This document shows positions 1 to 11,760 of a stretch of DNA of 64,000 bases, one piece after another (position 1 is the first letter of the stretch; every line of letters starts with the position of its first letter). The notes beneath the pieces are model-generated. The model worked only from the letters and a program-made list of their open reading frames with translations, had not been told where the DNA came from and searched no databases. The stretch comes from Orientallactaga sibirica. Lineage: Eukaryota > Chordata > Mammalia > Rodentia > Dipodidae. The position numbers and the translations under genes were made by a program. Location: the NCBI GenBank assembly GCA_036365145.1, contig JAEOAD010000031.1, forward strand, positions 8,776,001 to 8,840,000, in the 5' to 3' direction.

Positions 1-500
1 ATCTTTGGACTTGGGTAGAGCTAGTTTTGAGTATTAGTCTATCACCTATGAATTATCCATCCTTAAGAAATAATCATTAAGAAAAGCATTACCTCACAGA
101 AGAGTAAGACAATTGTTAAATCAAACCTAGAGTTGGCATGGATTATCTCCCATGATCAGACTTTAGGATACTATGGGGACTATCATAAATGTAGGATCAT
201 GAACTTTCTGAATCCCTGTATGACCTCCTACATTTCCACTTTTTCGTAATATCTGTCACTTCTAGAATGGTGGTCACTAGATACATACTATCAGCCACTG
301 CCATAGTTTTCTCACATACCTTAATATATAGGGTCATTATTATTTTGAAAATATCAGTGAGTCATTATGAGGAACTTATTCTAGTCTGTTTTCATGAGCA
401 AATGTAAAGATAGGAAAATAGAGAACAGTCCCAGACATCTTTTTCTGGATGATTGATCAGTACTCCCTAAAGTACAGAGTTATATAAACAGTTAATATAG
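1..500. other. Non-repetitive AT-rich DNA, no feature seen
   Basis: No gene, recognisable repeat or RNA seen. Sequence runs up to the head of the first SINE. Confidence 0.5.
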
Positions 501-750
501 GGCTGGAGAGATGGCTTAGTGATTAAGGCAATGACGAAGCCTAAGGATGCAGGTTTGATTCCTTAGTACCCACATAAGCCAGATTCATGAGGTAGCATAT
601 GAGTCTGGAGTTCATTTGCTGTGGCTGGAGGCCCTTGCTTGCCCATTCTCTCTCTCTACCTGCATCTTCCTTTCTCGTTCTCTCTCTTAAGTAAGTAAGT
701 AAATAAATAAATAAAGAAAGAAAGAAAGAAACAAACAAACAAACAAACAA
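501..750 (+). mobile_element. tRNA-headed SINE, type I (dipodid-like)
   Basis: Starts with the SINE head 'ggctggagagatggcttag' (pol III A-box region), continues with 'aagccagattcatgagg' and 'ctggagttcatttgctgtgg', then a CT-rich tract and an AAATAAATA/AAAC tail. This body order defines the type I family, which recurs about 24 times in the window. The head resembles the ID/B4 tRNA-derived head. Noncoding and moderately diverged. Confidence 0.9.
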
Positions 751-1606
751 ATAAGTAATATGCAAGTTGTTTCTGGATTGAAGTCAATAATACTTTGAAT
801 TTTAATTGTTATACTTCTCACTTATGCACTAAAATGTCAAAATATGATATGCCAATCATCAACATTATTTAGTATCAAAACATACTAAAAAATTAACTTA
901 TCTTATAGATGGAAAGTTTAGGTTAACAATTTCCTTGAATAACTATAACTCAAAATGATGAATGGAAAAAAGAAAAAAAAACACAGAATGATGTGCAAAA
1001 CTGTACTTGTCCTGAAAGTCTCTGTACATAAATATTTATTGACAGGCAGACCTTGGGTGATTCAATTAGAGAAAAGAAGATTAAAGGAATGTATGCAACT
1101 TTTATTGAAATATTAAATGCTATTCTGTGGAAGAAAAATAAAACATGTTCTTCACTGATCCAGAGAGAAAAGCTAGGAGGAATGACCTAAGTTTCAACAA
1201 AAAAATTATTTTAATCAATGCAGGGATGACCTTTCTAATAATTAGATTTGTCTAGAGTTAGGTTCTCATCAGCTTCCTTGGACTGCTTCTGTGACTCTTG
1301 CTAAATTTGGATTTGCCTAGGTGCATTTCCAGCTGAGCTCCATGCCAAAACCACTAATGCAAGATACCATTCCCTTTCCATTTTCTCTGCATGAACATTA
1401 ATTGAAACACTCCATGTAGAATACAATCATGTTTAATTACTTGGTCTTTGTTAATATGTGCCCAATATTTTAAATGTGCAAATGATTTTTAGTTGAAGGT
1501 AGATTGCCTCATGTTGGAATAGCCTGTAATCCTTTCCCAAAAGCATTCTTTTTAATCATCATAGTTCTGAACTTTTCTTAACTGTAGCTGTATAAACAAG
1601 CTCAAG
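751..1606. other. AT-rich DNA, no feature seen
   Basis: Only short open frames. No repeat family recognised. Confidence 0.45.
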
Positions 1607-1634
1607 AAAAAAAAAAAAAAAAAAAAAAAAAAAA
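1607..1634. repeat. Poly(A) run, 28 A
   Basis: An uninterrupted A run directly abutting the 5' edge of the L1 fragment that follows. Its position on the 5' rather than the 3' side of the L1 piece is unusual; it may be the tail of an earlier retroinsertion. Confidence 0.9.
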
Positions 1635-3460
1635 CTATGGAAATCAGTATGGAGACTCCTGAAAAGGCTGAAAATAGAACTACCATTAGATCCAGCTGTA
1701 CCTCTTTTGGGCATATATCCTAAATGCTATATACTACAGAGACACTTGTTTGACCATTTTTATTGCTGCTTTATTCACAATAGCTAGAAACTGGAAACAG
1801 CTCAGATGCCCAACAATAAATGAAGAGTTAAGGAAGATGTGGCACATACACACAATGGAATTCTAATTCTAATCAGTGGAAAAGAAAAATGAAACAACCA
1901 AATTTGCAAAACAATGGAGGAACTTGGAAAAATCATGCTAAGTCAGTTCACGTAGGCTCAGGAAGATAAACACAGCATGACCTCTCTCATATGCAGTTCC
2001 TAACCTGGTCCAGGATCAGTAAATTGTAATCTGTAATAAATATCTACAATATGAATGAAGATAGAAAAAAAGGAAAGAGTGAGGGAAGGAGAGAAGGCCT
2101 ACTGGACAACAAGTCAATGATAGCCAAAGCAAAAAGAAAAAAAGAACAGAAAATAAAGGAAAGGAAAGGAAAATAAACAAAGGAAAAGAAAAGAAAAGAA
2201 AAGAAAAGAAAAGAAAAGAAAAGAAAAGAAAGAAGGAAGGAATAGGCCTAGGGGATGAAAGGGAGGGCATGGCCAGAGACACACAAAACTAATGGCAGCA
2301 TGAATCTATCCAATAGAAACTTTCAGGATACCACTCTACAAGTCATTATCCTGAAAAAGGGGGAGGAGACCTGAAAAGAAGAGCTCTGTAAAAAGTGGAG
2401 GAAGCATTACCCTAAAATTATGGGCTGGCTGGTAATTCCCAGGGCTGGAATTGATCACCCACTCACAGTGAACTGTGCAGTCTGGAAAATAATAAAGACA
2501 ATTGCCAAAACACTTGGTTAGCTGCAAGAGATAAAAGGTGTCCCTGTTGCTGAAGACACCACAGCCTGCAGCCACAGGACATCAAGTGATCATGCTGGAA
2601 GTGACAGGGAATCGAGTTCCCTCCAAGCTAGCCCTCATACTGCTGGAAGTGCTGTGAGAGCAGATGGAGAATATCAGTCATCATAAGAGAAGATCTTGCC
2701 AGTTACAAAATCAACCAGCTGAGCAATAGTGGCACCCAGCCCATGTCGGTAATCAGCTGCTCATGGACTGGACATGAGACCGGCTCAGTGGAAGTGAGCT
2801 CATATCTGGCTCTGGGAACTGAGCCAGATTACCTAGAACCGGAAACCAATAAGCTCCAGAGAGAACCTCCACTGCTCTCTAACTAAGAAGAGTCGATATA
2901 CACATCAATATATCTTTGTAATGACTCTGCTTATCCCCTTTTATCCAAACTGTTCAATCGGTTCTATTTTGTAGATGAAGGAGAGTGTGGGGAAGAACAA
3001 GGGTACATGACTACATCAAGAAGAGAGAGCCAAGTGTCTCCCAGGAGATGGGGCACTTACACTTCACCTGCCCAGGTCCAGAAGTCATTATTGGGGAAGC
3101 AGTGACAGGAATACTGCTCTCAGGGCAAGTCTGGAAACCACTTCCAGGGAAATGGCAACAGACACTGTGGTCACTCAAATTTCATAAAAACTGAGATCCA
3201 GAGTCTACAGAGAAAGCAACACTAAATCAGATGCCAATCTTGCTGACCAGGGCTCAGAAAGCATTGTGGAAGCGTGGAAAAATGACTGCCAGAGCCTCAG
3301 TGTGGTGGGAATTGCCTGAGACACCATGTTTCTCCCATTCCTGTAGAGATTGATTGAGGCCTCTTGGTCACCACAATGAATACCAATGACCCCTCCAAAG
3401 ACCTTCAGCAGACTTGAGGTAAGGGAGGGGAGCTATGGGTGCAACTGATTTATAAACAAA
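1635..3460 (+). mobile_element. L1 fragment: ORF2 C-terminus and 3' UTR
   Basis: Translation from 1635 reads LWKSVWRLLKRLKIEL, the conserved C-terminal stretch of L1 ORF2 protein (after the reverse transcriptase). After a frameshift near 1720 it resumes with RDTCLTIFIAALFTIA and MWHIHTMEF. From about 2000 it passes through a purine-rich AAAAG tract into a roughly 1.2-kb 3' UTR. The part at 3190-3400 matches the block at 13690-13900 (shared 'accaaatcagatgc' and 'gaataccaatgac' type motifs). Frameshifted and 5'-truncated, so inactive. Confidence 0.8.
2155..2240. repeat. (AAAAG)n low-complexity tract
   Basis: Perfect AAAAG units at about 2189-2232 within a longer purine-rich stretch of the L1 3' UTR. 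Confidence 0.85.
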
Positions 3461-4030
3461 ATCAATATATCAATAAAACAGCCTGCAAAATGTGGCTTAG
3501 CTTTTCTCAATTGATCTTGAATATAGTATTTCCCCTTCTTGTGTTTTGGTATTCTGGTTTCTAAAATTAACATTGGCATGGATTATCTGTGGGGTCCTTC
3601 CAAGATCTATTTTTTGTGATCTCATTCATCAACTTCCCCAGAGTAGAGTAGGAGAAATCTCAATTAGCCAATGGAACCTTGATAGATTCTGTGTAAATAG
3701 TTATAACTCTGTGTGTTCTAGTCACTTCAACTCCCTCCTAATTAATTAGCTACCTAATTTAGAATTGTGTCCTTGGTTTGCTTGCTATTTACTTGTAGGT
3801 CTAACTGGATGAAAATAAGGGCAATGCTTTATTAATTAGTATGAACTATGTGAACATTGGATTTTAAATCAACATCAGCATGTTCTTGGTGTTTTAAACA
3901 TTTCAGTGAGAAGTATGGTTCATTCATGAGTAGGTAAAAATAGTGACATTTTCTCACAAGGAAGTGGTAATTTCTTATCTCTCTTAGAAATTGAAATTTA
4001 GATGAAAGATAATTTTTGGCCTAAAAGAGT
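3461..4030. other. Unassigned AT-rich DNA
   Basis: No convincing gene or repeat. Several short frames only. Confidence 0.4.
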
Positions 4031-5370
4031 TAAACTACTTATATATATGTGCATATAAATATATATTGTCATATTTGGGATACAATTCACATATTATAAA
4101 ATCCAATTATTTAAATACAGAGTCACTGATTTTTAGTGTATCTACAGAGTTCTATACCCATCACCACTGTGGTGGTTTGATTCAGGTGTCCCCCATAAAC
4201 TTAGGCATTCTGAATGCTAGGTTCCCAGCTAATAGAGATTTGGGAATTAATACCTCCTGGAGGCCATGTATTGTTGGGGGTGGACTTATGGGTATTATAG
4301 CAAGCTTGCCCTTGCTAGTGTTTGGCATACTCTTCTGTTACTATTTTCCATCTGATATTGGCCAAGAGGTGATGTACACCCACTGTTCATGCCATCATTT
4401 TCCCTGCCATCATGGAACTTCCCCTTGAGTCTATAAGCCAAAATAAACCTAGTTTCCCCATAAGCTCTTCTTGGTCAGGTGATTTCTGCCAGCAATGCAA
4501 ACCTGCAACCACCACCATTGATTTTAGGGTAATTTTATTTCTCCAAAGGAATTGCCAGCATCCATTAATAGTCATTTTCCATCTTCTTCCTCTAAGAGGA
4601 ATTGCTGGATCAAATGGAAGTTCATGCCTAATTTTGTAACTGTCAGGTTCCTATCCAAATGGTCTTCACCCTATTACATTTCCACCAGCAAATTATAAAA
4701 GTTTTAATTTTTCCACATCCTAACCAAGTTTTTTTGATGGTGCCATCCAGGTGGGTATGAAATGATTTCTCATTTCTATTTTAGTTCCATTTCTCTGATG
4801 ATGAACATCTTCCCATGTATTAATTGGTCACTTGTTTATCCCCCTTTAGGAAAATGTTCACAAATGTGTTTTGCCCCTTATCATTTGAGTTGTTTCTTTT
4901 TATAATCAGGTTAATAGGCTTCTTCATATACTCTGAATATTAGTCTCTTATATATGATTTGGTATGTAGATATTTCTCCAATTATGTGGATTGTCTTTCA
5001 TTTTCTTATAGTATTTTTTAAGCATTTCATGTAAATCATTTTTTTTTTTCTGGAAGAAGCACAATTTATTTATTTTTCTATTTTTGTGATGCTTTCTGAC
5101 ATTTCTAAGGCTCAGGGTATACCTTATATACCATGCTTTGACCTACAGTTTTATAGCTTTAGCTCTTAAGTCTAGGCCTGGATATCTTTAGAATTCATTT
5201 TTATATACAATACAAGGTAGAGATATAAAGGATTTTTTTCCTTGTTATGTTGTATTGGTCTCACACAATTTAGTGAACATACTCTTATTTTCATATTAAA
5301 TCACCTGGCAATCAATGATGAGTATCAATTGATCATAGATAATGTGGATTTACCTTTGAATTGTTAATAT
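4030..5370 (-). mobile_element. Old L1 fragment, minus strand, split by an LTR
   Basis: Read on the minus strand this is old L1 sequence. On the plus strand the landmarks are 'ggaattgctggatcaaatgg', 'catttccaccagcaaatt', 'tagccatc'-like text at 4740, and 'ttttatagctttagctctta' at 5150, all in the order expected for antisense mammalian L1. The copy is interrupted at 4168-4507 by a later LTR. Heavily diverged, no open frame. Confidence 0.75.
4168..4507 (+). mobile_element. Solo MaLR-type LTR (ORR1-like) with 5-bp target duplication
   Basis: Begins TGTGGTGGTTTGATTCAGG and ends ACCTGCA, with the polyadenylation signal AATAAA at 4442-4447. The flanks are ACCAC at 4163-4167 and ACCAC at 4508-4512, a perfect 5-bp duplication as expected for ERVL/MaLR integration. 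It lies inside an older minus-strand L1, so it is younger than that L1. No internal region remains: a solo LTR left by LTR-LTR recombination. Confidence 0.88.
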
Positions 5371-5439
5371 AGCCTTTTGTCTTTCCTTATGTAAAATCAT
5401 ATTATATTTTATATATTTATACTGTAATTTTAGGATAAA

Positions 5440-5787
5440 AATAATGGGATTCTTTACTAAATGTACTTACATGTTTCATCATACCTTGTTCTTATTTGTT
5501 CCCTCATGCACTGCTGTTCTTCATCCCTCTTCCCTCCCTCTTGCTGGTCCCTCCCCTCTTGCCAAAAAGTCTTCACTCTGCTTTCTTTTTGTATATATTT
5601 GCATATGTACATTTAAATATATTTTCTGAGAGAATACATAGGGTAGTTTTCTTTCTTTCATTGCACTTTTTTCTTCACCCTTACTTCTCCTTTTAAACTT
5701 CTTCTTCCCTTTGTATAGTCTATTCTACATGTATGCCATCTTCCTATCTATCTACCTATCATCTATCTATCTATCATCTATCTACGA

Positions 5788-5821
<34 letters not shown>

Positions 5822-6090
5822 ATGTCCATCATCATCATCTCTTCTTCTTCTTCTGTCTTTAAATTTAGATTCCACACTGCAAACTTGTGACGTTCCCAGT
5901 CTGACTTATAAGGATGACCTCTTGTTCTAGCTATTTTCCTGTAGATAACATTATTTCATTTCTATTTATAGCTACATAAAATTCAATTGTGTATGTATGC
6001 TACATTTTAAAAATCCATTTATCTATCTGTTGATGCATAGCTAGTCTGTGCCCACATCTTGGCTATAGAGATACATGTTGTCTTAATTAA
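5440..6090 (-). mobile_element. Second minus-strand L1 relic (3' ORF2 and pyrimidine-rich 3' UTR)
   Basis: The plus-strand text at 5985-6075 ('tgtatgtatgctacatttta', 'catttatctatctgttgatg', 'cccacatcttggctat') is the antisense of the ORF2 C-terminal region. The pyrimidine-rich stretch at 5500-5720 would be its polypurine 3' UTR on the minus strand. The 3' UTR part is inferred from position. Confidence 0.55.
5746..5822. repeat. (TATC)n microsatellite
   Basis: Tetranucleotide TATC/CTAT units with a few CATC interruptions. Length polymorphism is likely. Confidence 0.95.
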
Positions 6091-6118
6091 TATTAATTTA
6101 CAGAAAGTTTGAAACTCA

Positions 6119-6333
6119 GGGCTGGAGTGATGGCTTAATGGTTAAGGCACTAGCCTGCAAAGACAAAGGACCCAGGTTCAATTCCCCGGGATCCATGCAA
6201 GCCAGAAGCACATGGTGGAGCATGCTTCTGGAGTTCATTTGTAGTGACTGAAGGCCCTGGGGTGACCATTCTCTCTCTGTGTCTGCCTCTTTCTCAATCT
6301 CTCTCTCTCAAATAAATATAATAAATTTTTAGA
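6119..6333 (+). mobile_element. SINE type I with target duplication
   Basis: Head, body and CT tract as in the type I family, ending in an AAATAAATA tail. Flanked by an imperfect duplication: 'agaaagtttgaaactca' before and 'aggaagttttaaactca' after. Confidence 0.9.
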
Positions 6334-6597
6334 AAGGAAGTTTTAAACTCAGAAAATATGTTATTTCTTTTATCGTATTTTTAGTCGATTGTTTTGGCTA
6401 AACTGCGACCTTGAGTTTGCACCTGAATGTGAAGGTCAGATTATAAATTCTACACAGCTGTCAAGTGGGATTCTCATAGAAAATGTATTCAATGTGAAGA
6501 TTAATTCAGAAACATTGACTTGTTAACAATATTAAGTCTCTTGGTATATGATTAAGAATTTATCAATTTTAAATAGATTTCAGAAACATTTTATATG

Positions 6598-6879
6598 ATG
6601 TGAGGAGATGACTCAGTGGGCAAGAGCACTTGCTATTCAAGCATTAGGACTTGAATTTGTTCCTAGCACCTACATCAAAAGTCAACTGTGGTCACCCATG
6701 CTTACAGTCTCAGTGCAGAGAGGGGCAGAGATGGAGGATCTCTAGGGCTCTCTGGATAGCCTGTAGAACTGAAAAATGGATAAGATCCAGGATCAGTGAC
6801 TCATTCTCAAGGAAATAAGGCAGAGGTATGATAGAAGAGGAGGCCTCTTCTGGTTCTGTGCAAAGCACACTCATCTGCA

Positions 6880-6922
<43 letters not shown>
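6598..6922 (+). mobile_element. B4-like composite SINE
   Basis: ID-like head ('gaggagatgactcagtggg', 'caagagcacttgct'), the middle 'cctagcacctacatcaaaag' and the end 'cctcttctggttctgtgcaaa' running into a CA tract. This is the order of the rodent B4 family (tRNA-like head fused to a B1-like part). Confidence 0.8.
6878..6920. repeat. (CA)n microsatellite
   Basis: About 20 CA units forming the natural tail of the B4-like SINE. Confidence 0.95.
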
Positions 6923-7079
6923 TATTACTTACACATCAAAAACATTTAATAAGCATCAGAGTATAAGTTTATACTTTTATTACGTTTAATCCTTACAATT
7001 ATTTTTGATATAATTGTATATTTTTTATATTGTTAAATATTCTTATTTGTTTTTACACATTTTAGTGGACTTGTTAGGA

Positions 7080-7235
7080 ATATATATATATATTCATACA
7101 CATATATACACATATATATGAAGGCCTCATGCATGCTAGGCAAGGGCTCTATCACTGAACTACTTCCCCAACTGCCTTTGCATTTCTTCATAATACAAGT
7201 ATTGTGTGATATATATGGAGAGAGAGAGAGAGATC
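7080..7235. repeat. Short AT, CATA and GA tracts
   Basis: TA runs near 7080-7120 and a GA run at 7219-7233, separated by 'gcatgctaggcaagggctct' at 7132-7151, a possible SINE-head remnant on the minus strand. Confidence 0.55.
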
Positions 7236-7370
7236 TTTAAAACACAAATTTAGGGCTGAGGAGATGGCTTAGCAGTTGAGAGAACTTGCTGCTCAAGCAT
7301 GATGGCCTGGCAGGGCATTAGACTTCTGGGGTTTGATTACTCCAGACCCCTCATCAAAAAGTTGGGCATG

Positions 7371-7636
7371 AGCTGGAGAGATGTCTTAGCAGTTAAGGCA
7401 CTTGGCTGCAAAGCCAAACGACCCAGGTTGACTCCCCAGGACCCACGTAAGCCAGATGTACAAGGGGGTGCACACATGTGGAGTTCATTTACAATGGCTG
7501 GAGGCCCTGGCTCACCCATTCTCTCTCTCTCTCTCTACCTGCCTAGTTCTGTATCTCTCTCTCAAATAAATAAATAAAATAAATAAAGTTAAATTAAACA
7601 AAAACATGTGAAGGGATTAAGAGCTAAAAAAATTAC
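7371..7636 (+). mobile_element. SINE type I nested in the B4-like element
   Basis: Complete head, body and A-rich tail. Target duplication 'aagttgggcatg' (7359-7370) versus 'aagttgggaatg' (7637-7648), one mismatch. Confidence 0.92.
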
Positions 7637-7784
7637 AAGTTGGGAATGGCCATGTACTTAAGTAACTGTGTTCCACGAGCTCTCAGACCTGAGATTTGCT
7701 GTGGCTCACTGACTGAAATGGAAGATCCAGAGACAGGGTTTCAAGGAAGTATACGGATGAGTGGTAAGAGATGGACACCTGATG

Positions 7785-8018
7785 GGGCTGGAGAGATGGC
7801 TTAGCAGTTAAGGTGCATGCCTGTGAAGCCTAAGAACCTCGGTTCCATTCTCCAGTTCCCACGTAAGCCAGATGCACATGGTGGCGCATGCATCCGGAGT
7901 TCATTTGCAGTGGCTAGACGCCCTGGCACACCCATTCTCACTCACTCTCTCTCTCTCCCCTTCTCTCTGTCTCTAATAAATAAATAAATAAAAATTAAAA
8001 AAAAAAACTATATAAAAA
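7785..8018 (+). mobile_element. Second SINE type I nested in the same B4-like element
   Basis: Complete copy with A-rich tail. Target duplication from 7766 ('aagagatggacacc') and from 8019 ('aagagatgggtgcc'), two mismatches. Confidence 0.92.
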
Positions 8019-8079
8019 AAGAGATGGGTGCCCGAAGTTCTCCTCTGGCTTCTGTACACCTGTACATGTTGTATGTACA

Positions 8080-8102
8080 CACACACACACACACACACAC
8101 AC
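8080..8102. repeat. (CA)n microsatellite
   Basis: CA tail of the split B4-like SINE, decaying into 'acatagcacaacacagcac'. Confidence 0.9.
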
Positions 8103-8497
8103 ATAGCACAACACAGCACACCACACATCATACACCATAAAACACATATTTTACACACATACACAAGCAAAAAATACCATAATACATATTCATGTTATCT
8201 GTAAAGAGATATAGAATTATATTTTTCTTTCAATTAGGATGTTTGTTTCGTTTGGTCTGAACTCCTAATATGATATCAGAAAAAGGCATTTCAAACAGAT
8301 ATTCTTGTTCCTAAACTGAGATGGAAAGTGTTTGTCTTCACCACCAAGCCAAGTTGCAGTTACAGATTTTCATAGATGCACTTTTTCAGGCTGGAGAAAT
8401 TTCCCTTCATTTTAGTCTACTGAGTGTCTTTATCATGGAATGCTATTGGGTTTTGTCAATTCTATTTTTATGATTTTTTTTTCAAAATCTCTTCTAT

Positions 8498-8725
8498 GGG
8501 GTTAGGGAGATGGCTTAGCAGTTAAGGCACTTGCCTGTGAAGCCTAAGGACCCAGGTTCAATTCCATAGGACCCATGTAAGCTAGATGCACAAGGTGGCA
8601 CATGCTTCTGTAGTTCGTTTGCCGTGGCTGAAGGCCCTGGGATGATCATTCTCTCATTTTGTCTCTACTTGCCTCTTTCTCTCTCTCTTTCTCTTAAATA
8701 AATAAACAATATAAAAATATAAAAT
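8498..8725 (+). mobile_element. SINE type I
   Basis: Head 'ggttagggagatggcttagc', pol III B-box-like 'ggttcaattcc', body 'aagctagatgcacaaggtgg', then CT tract and AAATAAATAAAC tail. Confidence 0.92.
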
Positions 8726-8769
8726 GAAAAAGTAAAAAAAAAATTAAAAGAATAAGAAAGAATTATTAC

Positions 8770-9480
8770 AAGTTCTTTTAAAATTCATTAGTAGAATTCA
8801 CAGAGCTACCATATGGCTCTAGGCTTTTCTTTGTGATTCAGTTTTGGTTACTCATATAATTTCTATCCATTTGTGTTTTCCATTTTCTATTGTCTTTGTT
8901 TATACTCTTAACTTGACAGTTATCATTCCTCTTGTGTTGAAATCACTTTGCTTTTGTTTTCCTAGTATTTTAAGGTGGAAGATAAGGTTAATTATTTAAG
9001 AACTTCTCTTTAACTATAGGTGTCTATAGGTATAAATTTCTTTCTGAAAACTATATCCCATAAGTTTCTATGTGTTACTTTTTGATTTATTTATTTCAAA
9101 TATCCTCTAACTTCCTTTGTATTTATTCCTTTATTCATAGGGTATGTCATAGTGTGCTGTTGAGTTTCCACATGTTTGTGAAGTTCCTCAATTTCTAGTT
9201 CTGCTTATAATCGCGCCTGCCAGCAGCATATTCTCTCAGGTCATGTTTAGCATGGGTCATCTTTATATTTTTACTTCACATTGTGAAAGACAACTCCCAG
9301 TGTTAAATATAATGGGTGTCTATTTCTCTGAGATTTTTCCCATTTTTCTTTGTTCTAGTACATTAACTTGTCTAGCAAACCAAATGTACATTTGAACTTT
9401 TCATTTTAGTTATTGTGATTTTTAATTCCAAAATATCTAATTATTATTTAATGATGATGTGTATCTCCTTATGAATATTC
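8770..9480 (-). mobile_element. Old L1 relic, minus strand
   Basis: Plus-strand text such as 'tctataggtataaatttc', 'atcccataagtttctatg' and 'gttgagtttccacatgtttg' is antisense L1 ORF2 in the expected order. The part after 9220 is less certain and may be a different L1-like (HAL1/L1M) segment. No open frame. Confidence 0.65.
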
Positions 9481-9965
9481 TTCATTTAATGAGATATTGT
9501 CATACTTAGAGGAATGCCTTTGTATGAAAAAGTTTGAAACTTTTTCTTTGGAATCTGACATATTCCTCTCTGTTACCCACTTCTCTTTCAGTTATGGTTC
9601 AAACATTCATGTTTCCCATGTGCTTCAGAATTTGTGTTGGAAATTGAATACTTTAGATAACAGATTATGGAATGTCCAAGTCATTGGTTTATTTCTTTAG
9701 TAAGTGGCTGGATTGTTTTACTGAAGTCTGTTTCCCTAGCAATGAGTCATATTATAAATGTTGATATAGAGTACTGTCCAAGATAGAGTCCTCTGTTGAA
9801 TTATGGAAATAGAGCATAGAGCCTGCTCTCAGGTATGTAGGCAGAAGCAAGTCATATACTTGTACATGTATGTACAGTCTGTTTCTGAAAAGACATACCT
9901 TCACAGCTGCTTCTGGAAAGAACAAAGAATGTGGGATATTATGGGGGAGCTGTCACTTTTCCTGT
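9481..9965. other. Unassigned DNA
   Basis: Low-complexity free, no recognised repeat and only short open frames (at most about 77 codons). Confidence 0.4.
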
Positions 9966-10178
9966 GTTTGTTGGTTCTAGCACTTGAGAATGAACCTTGG
10001 ATCCTCAGATTTAATAGGCAAACATTTGTGCTTTGAGCTACATTCCCATCCTTTCTTTTCCTTTTGATATTGAGAAAGAATCTTACTTGAATTAACCCTA
10101 GCCAGGCAGTGCTTGAAATTGCAATCTTCCTGCTTCCACATTCTGAGTAGCTGAGATTGCAGACCTGTACCACCAATC

Positions 10179-10216
<38 letters not shown>
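9966..10216 (-). mobile_element. B4/B1-like composite SINE, minus strand, with (TG)n
   Basis: The plus strand shows the antisense of a rodent composite SINE: 'cttgagaatgaaccttgg' (head, B box side) and 'gagtagctgagattgcag' (B1-like), ending in a TG run at 10180-10216 that is the antisense of a CA tail. Diverged. Confidence 0.6.
10180..10216. repeat. (TG)n microsatellite
   Basis: Uninterrupted TG dinucleotides. Confidence 0.95.
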
Positions 10217-10217
<1 letters not shown>

Positions 10218-11179
10218 ACATATATCCAATATAAAGAGGCAGAACAACTTAACTTTTATCTTTATAAAAATAATCCCATAAGTATTTGTGTACAAGTTAA
10301 TGATTATATATTTTAAATATAAATCAAGTTATTCAAAAAGTCTGCTTTGATTAGACATGAATGATTAGTGAACATTAATATAACAAAATGCATCATTCCA
10401 AATGTAGTTGGTATTTTTTTCAAAGGCAAACCAGTCTTTGATTATTGCTTCACTCAGTTTAATCCTTAACAAAATCAGGAAGTTTAACACAACCCCTAAC
10501 TTTTAGAACTGGAATGTTAATGTTGAGGAAATGCACACATTTGTTAGTGTTTCCTTCCCAGTTGGTTTTATCAGCCTTCCCACGTGGTCATCAGCTCGCA
10601 CTTACACTCATTGCCATATCTCTAGGATTTCCTTTTATACAGACTCTTCTTTTAGCTCAGTGAGAGGTCTAAGAACGTTCCAGAGTATATTTGTTTCTCT
10701 TTACCTGCAGGCAACTATGAAAACTGTCTAGACCTCAAGCTTCCCTGCCTGAGCTGCTCTCCCTAAGAGGAGTTCATGCCTTCTCCCTTTTGAGTTTGGC
10801 TCCTCTCTGATCAGGTGCATGGAAGCAAGATTAATCTGTCATTAAAAAATAGAACTGTACTTCAGAATTCTCCTGTCTCTTAAAAGGATGCTGAACTTGG
10901 CTCTACACCTCCTCACCAGAAAGCAGCTGAAAAGCCCTTGGCAACAGAAAGCTGATTATTTGCAAAAGTGGGACTCTTAATTGGAAAATGTGATGGAATG
11001 AAAATAGTGAGTCCCCAGTAATCTTCTAAAATGATAATGTGTTCCACTTAATGAATATTAATGTGTTATATTCATGAGCCTGAAGAATTTTGAACCTGTG
11101 AGATAAGAATTTCTTCTACCTAGGAATTGACATTCTGACTCATTCACACATTTTCCATTCATATAGACAAGCCTGCTAT
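10217..11179. other. Low-repeat DNA, no gene recognised
   Basis: No transposon landmarks. A 66-codon frame at 10531 shows no familiar motif. Confidence 0.45.
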
Positions 11180-11760
11180 TCTTGATGACACACCTCTAGT
11201 AGACAGCAATTAGCATGTATGCAGTGCCTAATTGGTTGTGAATTTTTTTATGATTTTTCCTGTTACTGGGAATAATTATGCATGCATTTTATTCTATTCC
11301 TTTATAAATTCCTAACAGCAAATGGCTACGTATTCTACCTCTTCTTTAATTTCATTGCCTTAGGGATTGCACAACATATGAGACGTGACCATGGTTTGTT
11401 TAGAAGGACTGATTTTGCTATTAAGAAACACAAAGGAACTCCTACTTCTAAAAGTGTGCTGTGTGTGTCAAGATGTTTGACCAAGGCTCTGCTCTTGGTA
11501 CAAGAAGGTAGTTATTAATTAAAATATAGTTGGAATTTTCTTGTCTTCGAAACTTGGTCAATTTTTCCAGGACGTAGGTAAATGAAACCTGTACTCTGAT
11601 TAATTGGGTGGAGCCAAATGTGATTCACTGCTTGAAGATATTGTTTGTATAGCAATCAGCATGGAATCTCATGAGAGCCTGACCTAATTAAAGCCCTTCG
11701 TTCAGATAATTCCACTATTTTTTTAGGTTGGAACTAAGTTAGGGTGCATGATCTGTACAT
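11180..11760. promoter_or_regulatory. Candidate conserved noncoding element, possible enhancer
   Basis: Repeat-free, complex AT-rich sequence with several homeodomain-type cores: TAATTG 11229-11234, ATTAATTAA 11514-11522, TTAATTGG 11600-11607, TAATTA 11685-11690. No coding potential. The call rests on sequence texture only and needs cross-species alignment. Confidence 0.3.

Larger units (their letters stand above)
7253..8103 (+). mobile_element. B4-like SINE in three pieces, pierced by two younger SINEs
   Basis: Pieces at 7253-7370, 7637-7784 and 8019-8103 read in B4 order: head 'gctgaggagatggcttagc', middle 'cagagacagggtttcaagg', end 'gttctcctctggcttctg' and CA tail. Two type I SINEs sit between them with their own target duplications, so the host copy is older than both. 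Confidence 0.78.

Noticed and set aside
5746..5822. Regular array considered as CRISPR or satellite
   Set aside because: Simple TATC tetranucleotides without spacers; the genome is mammalian.
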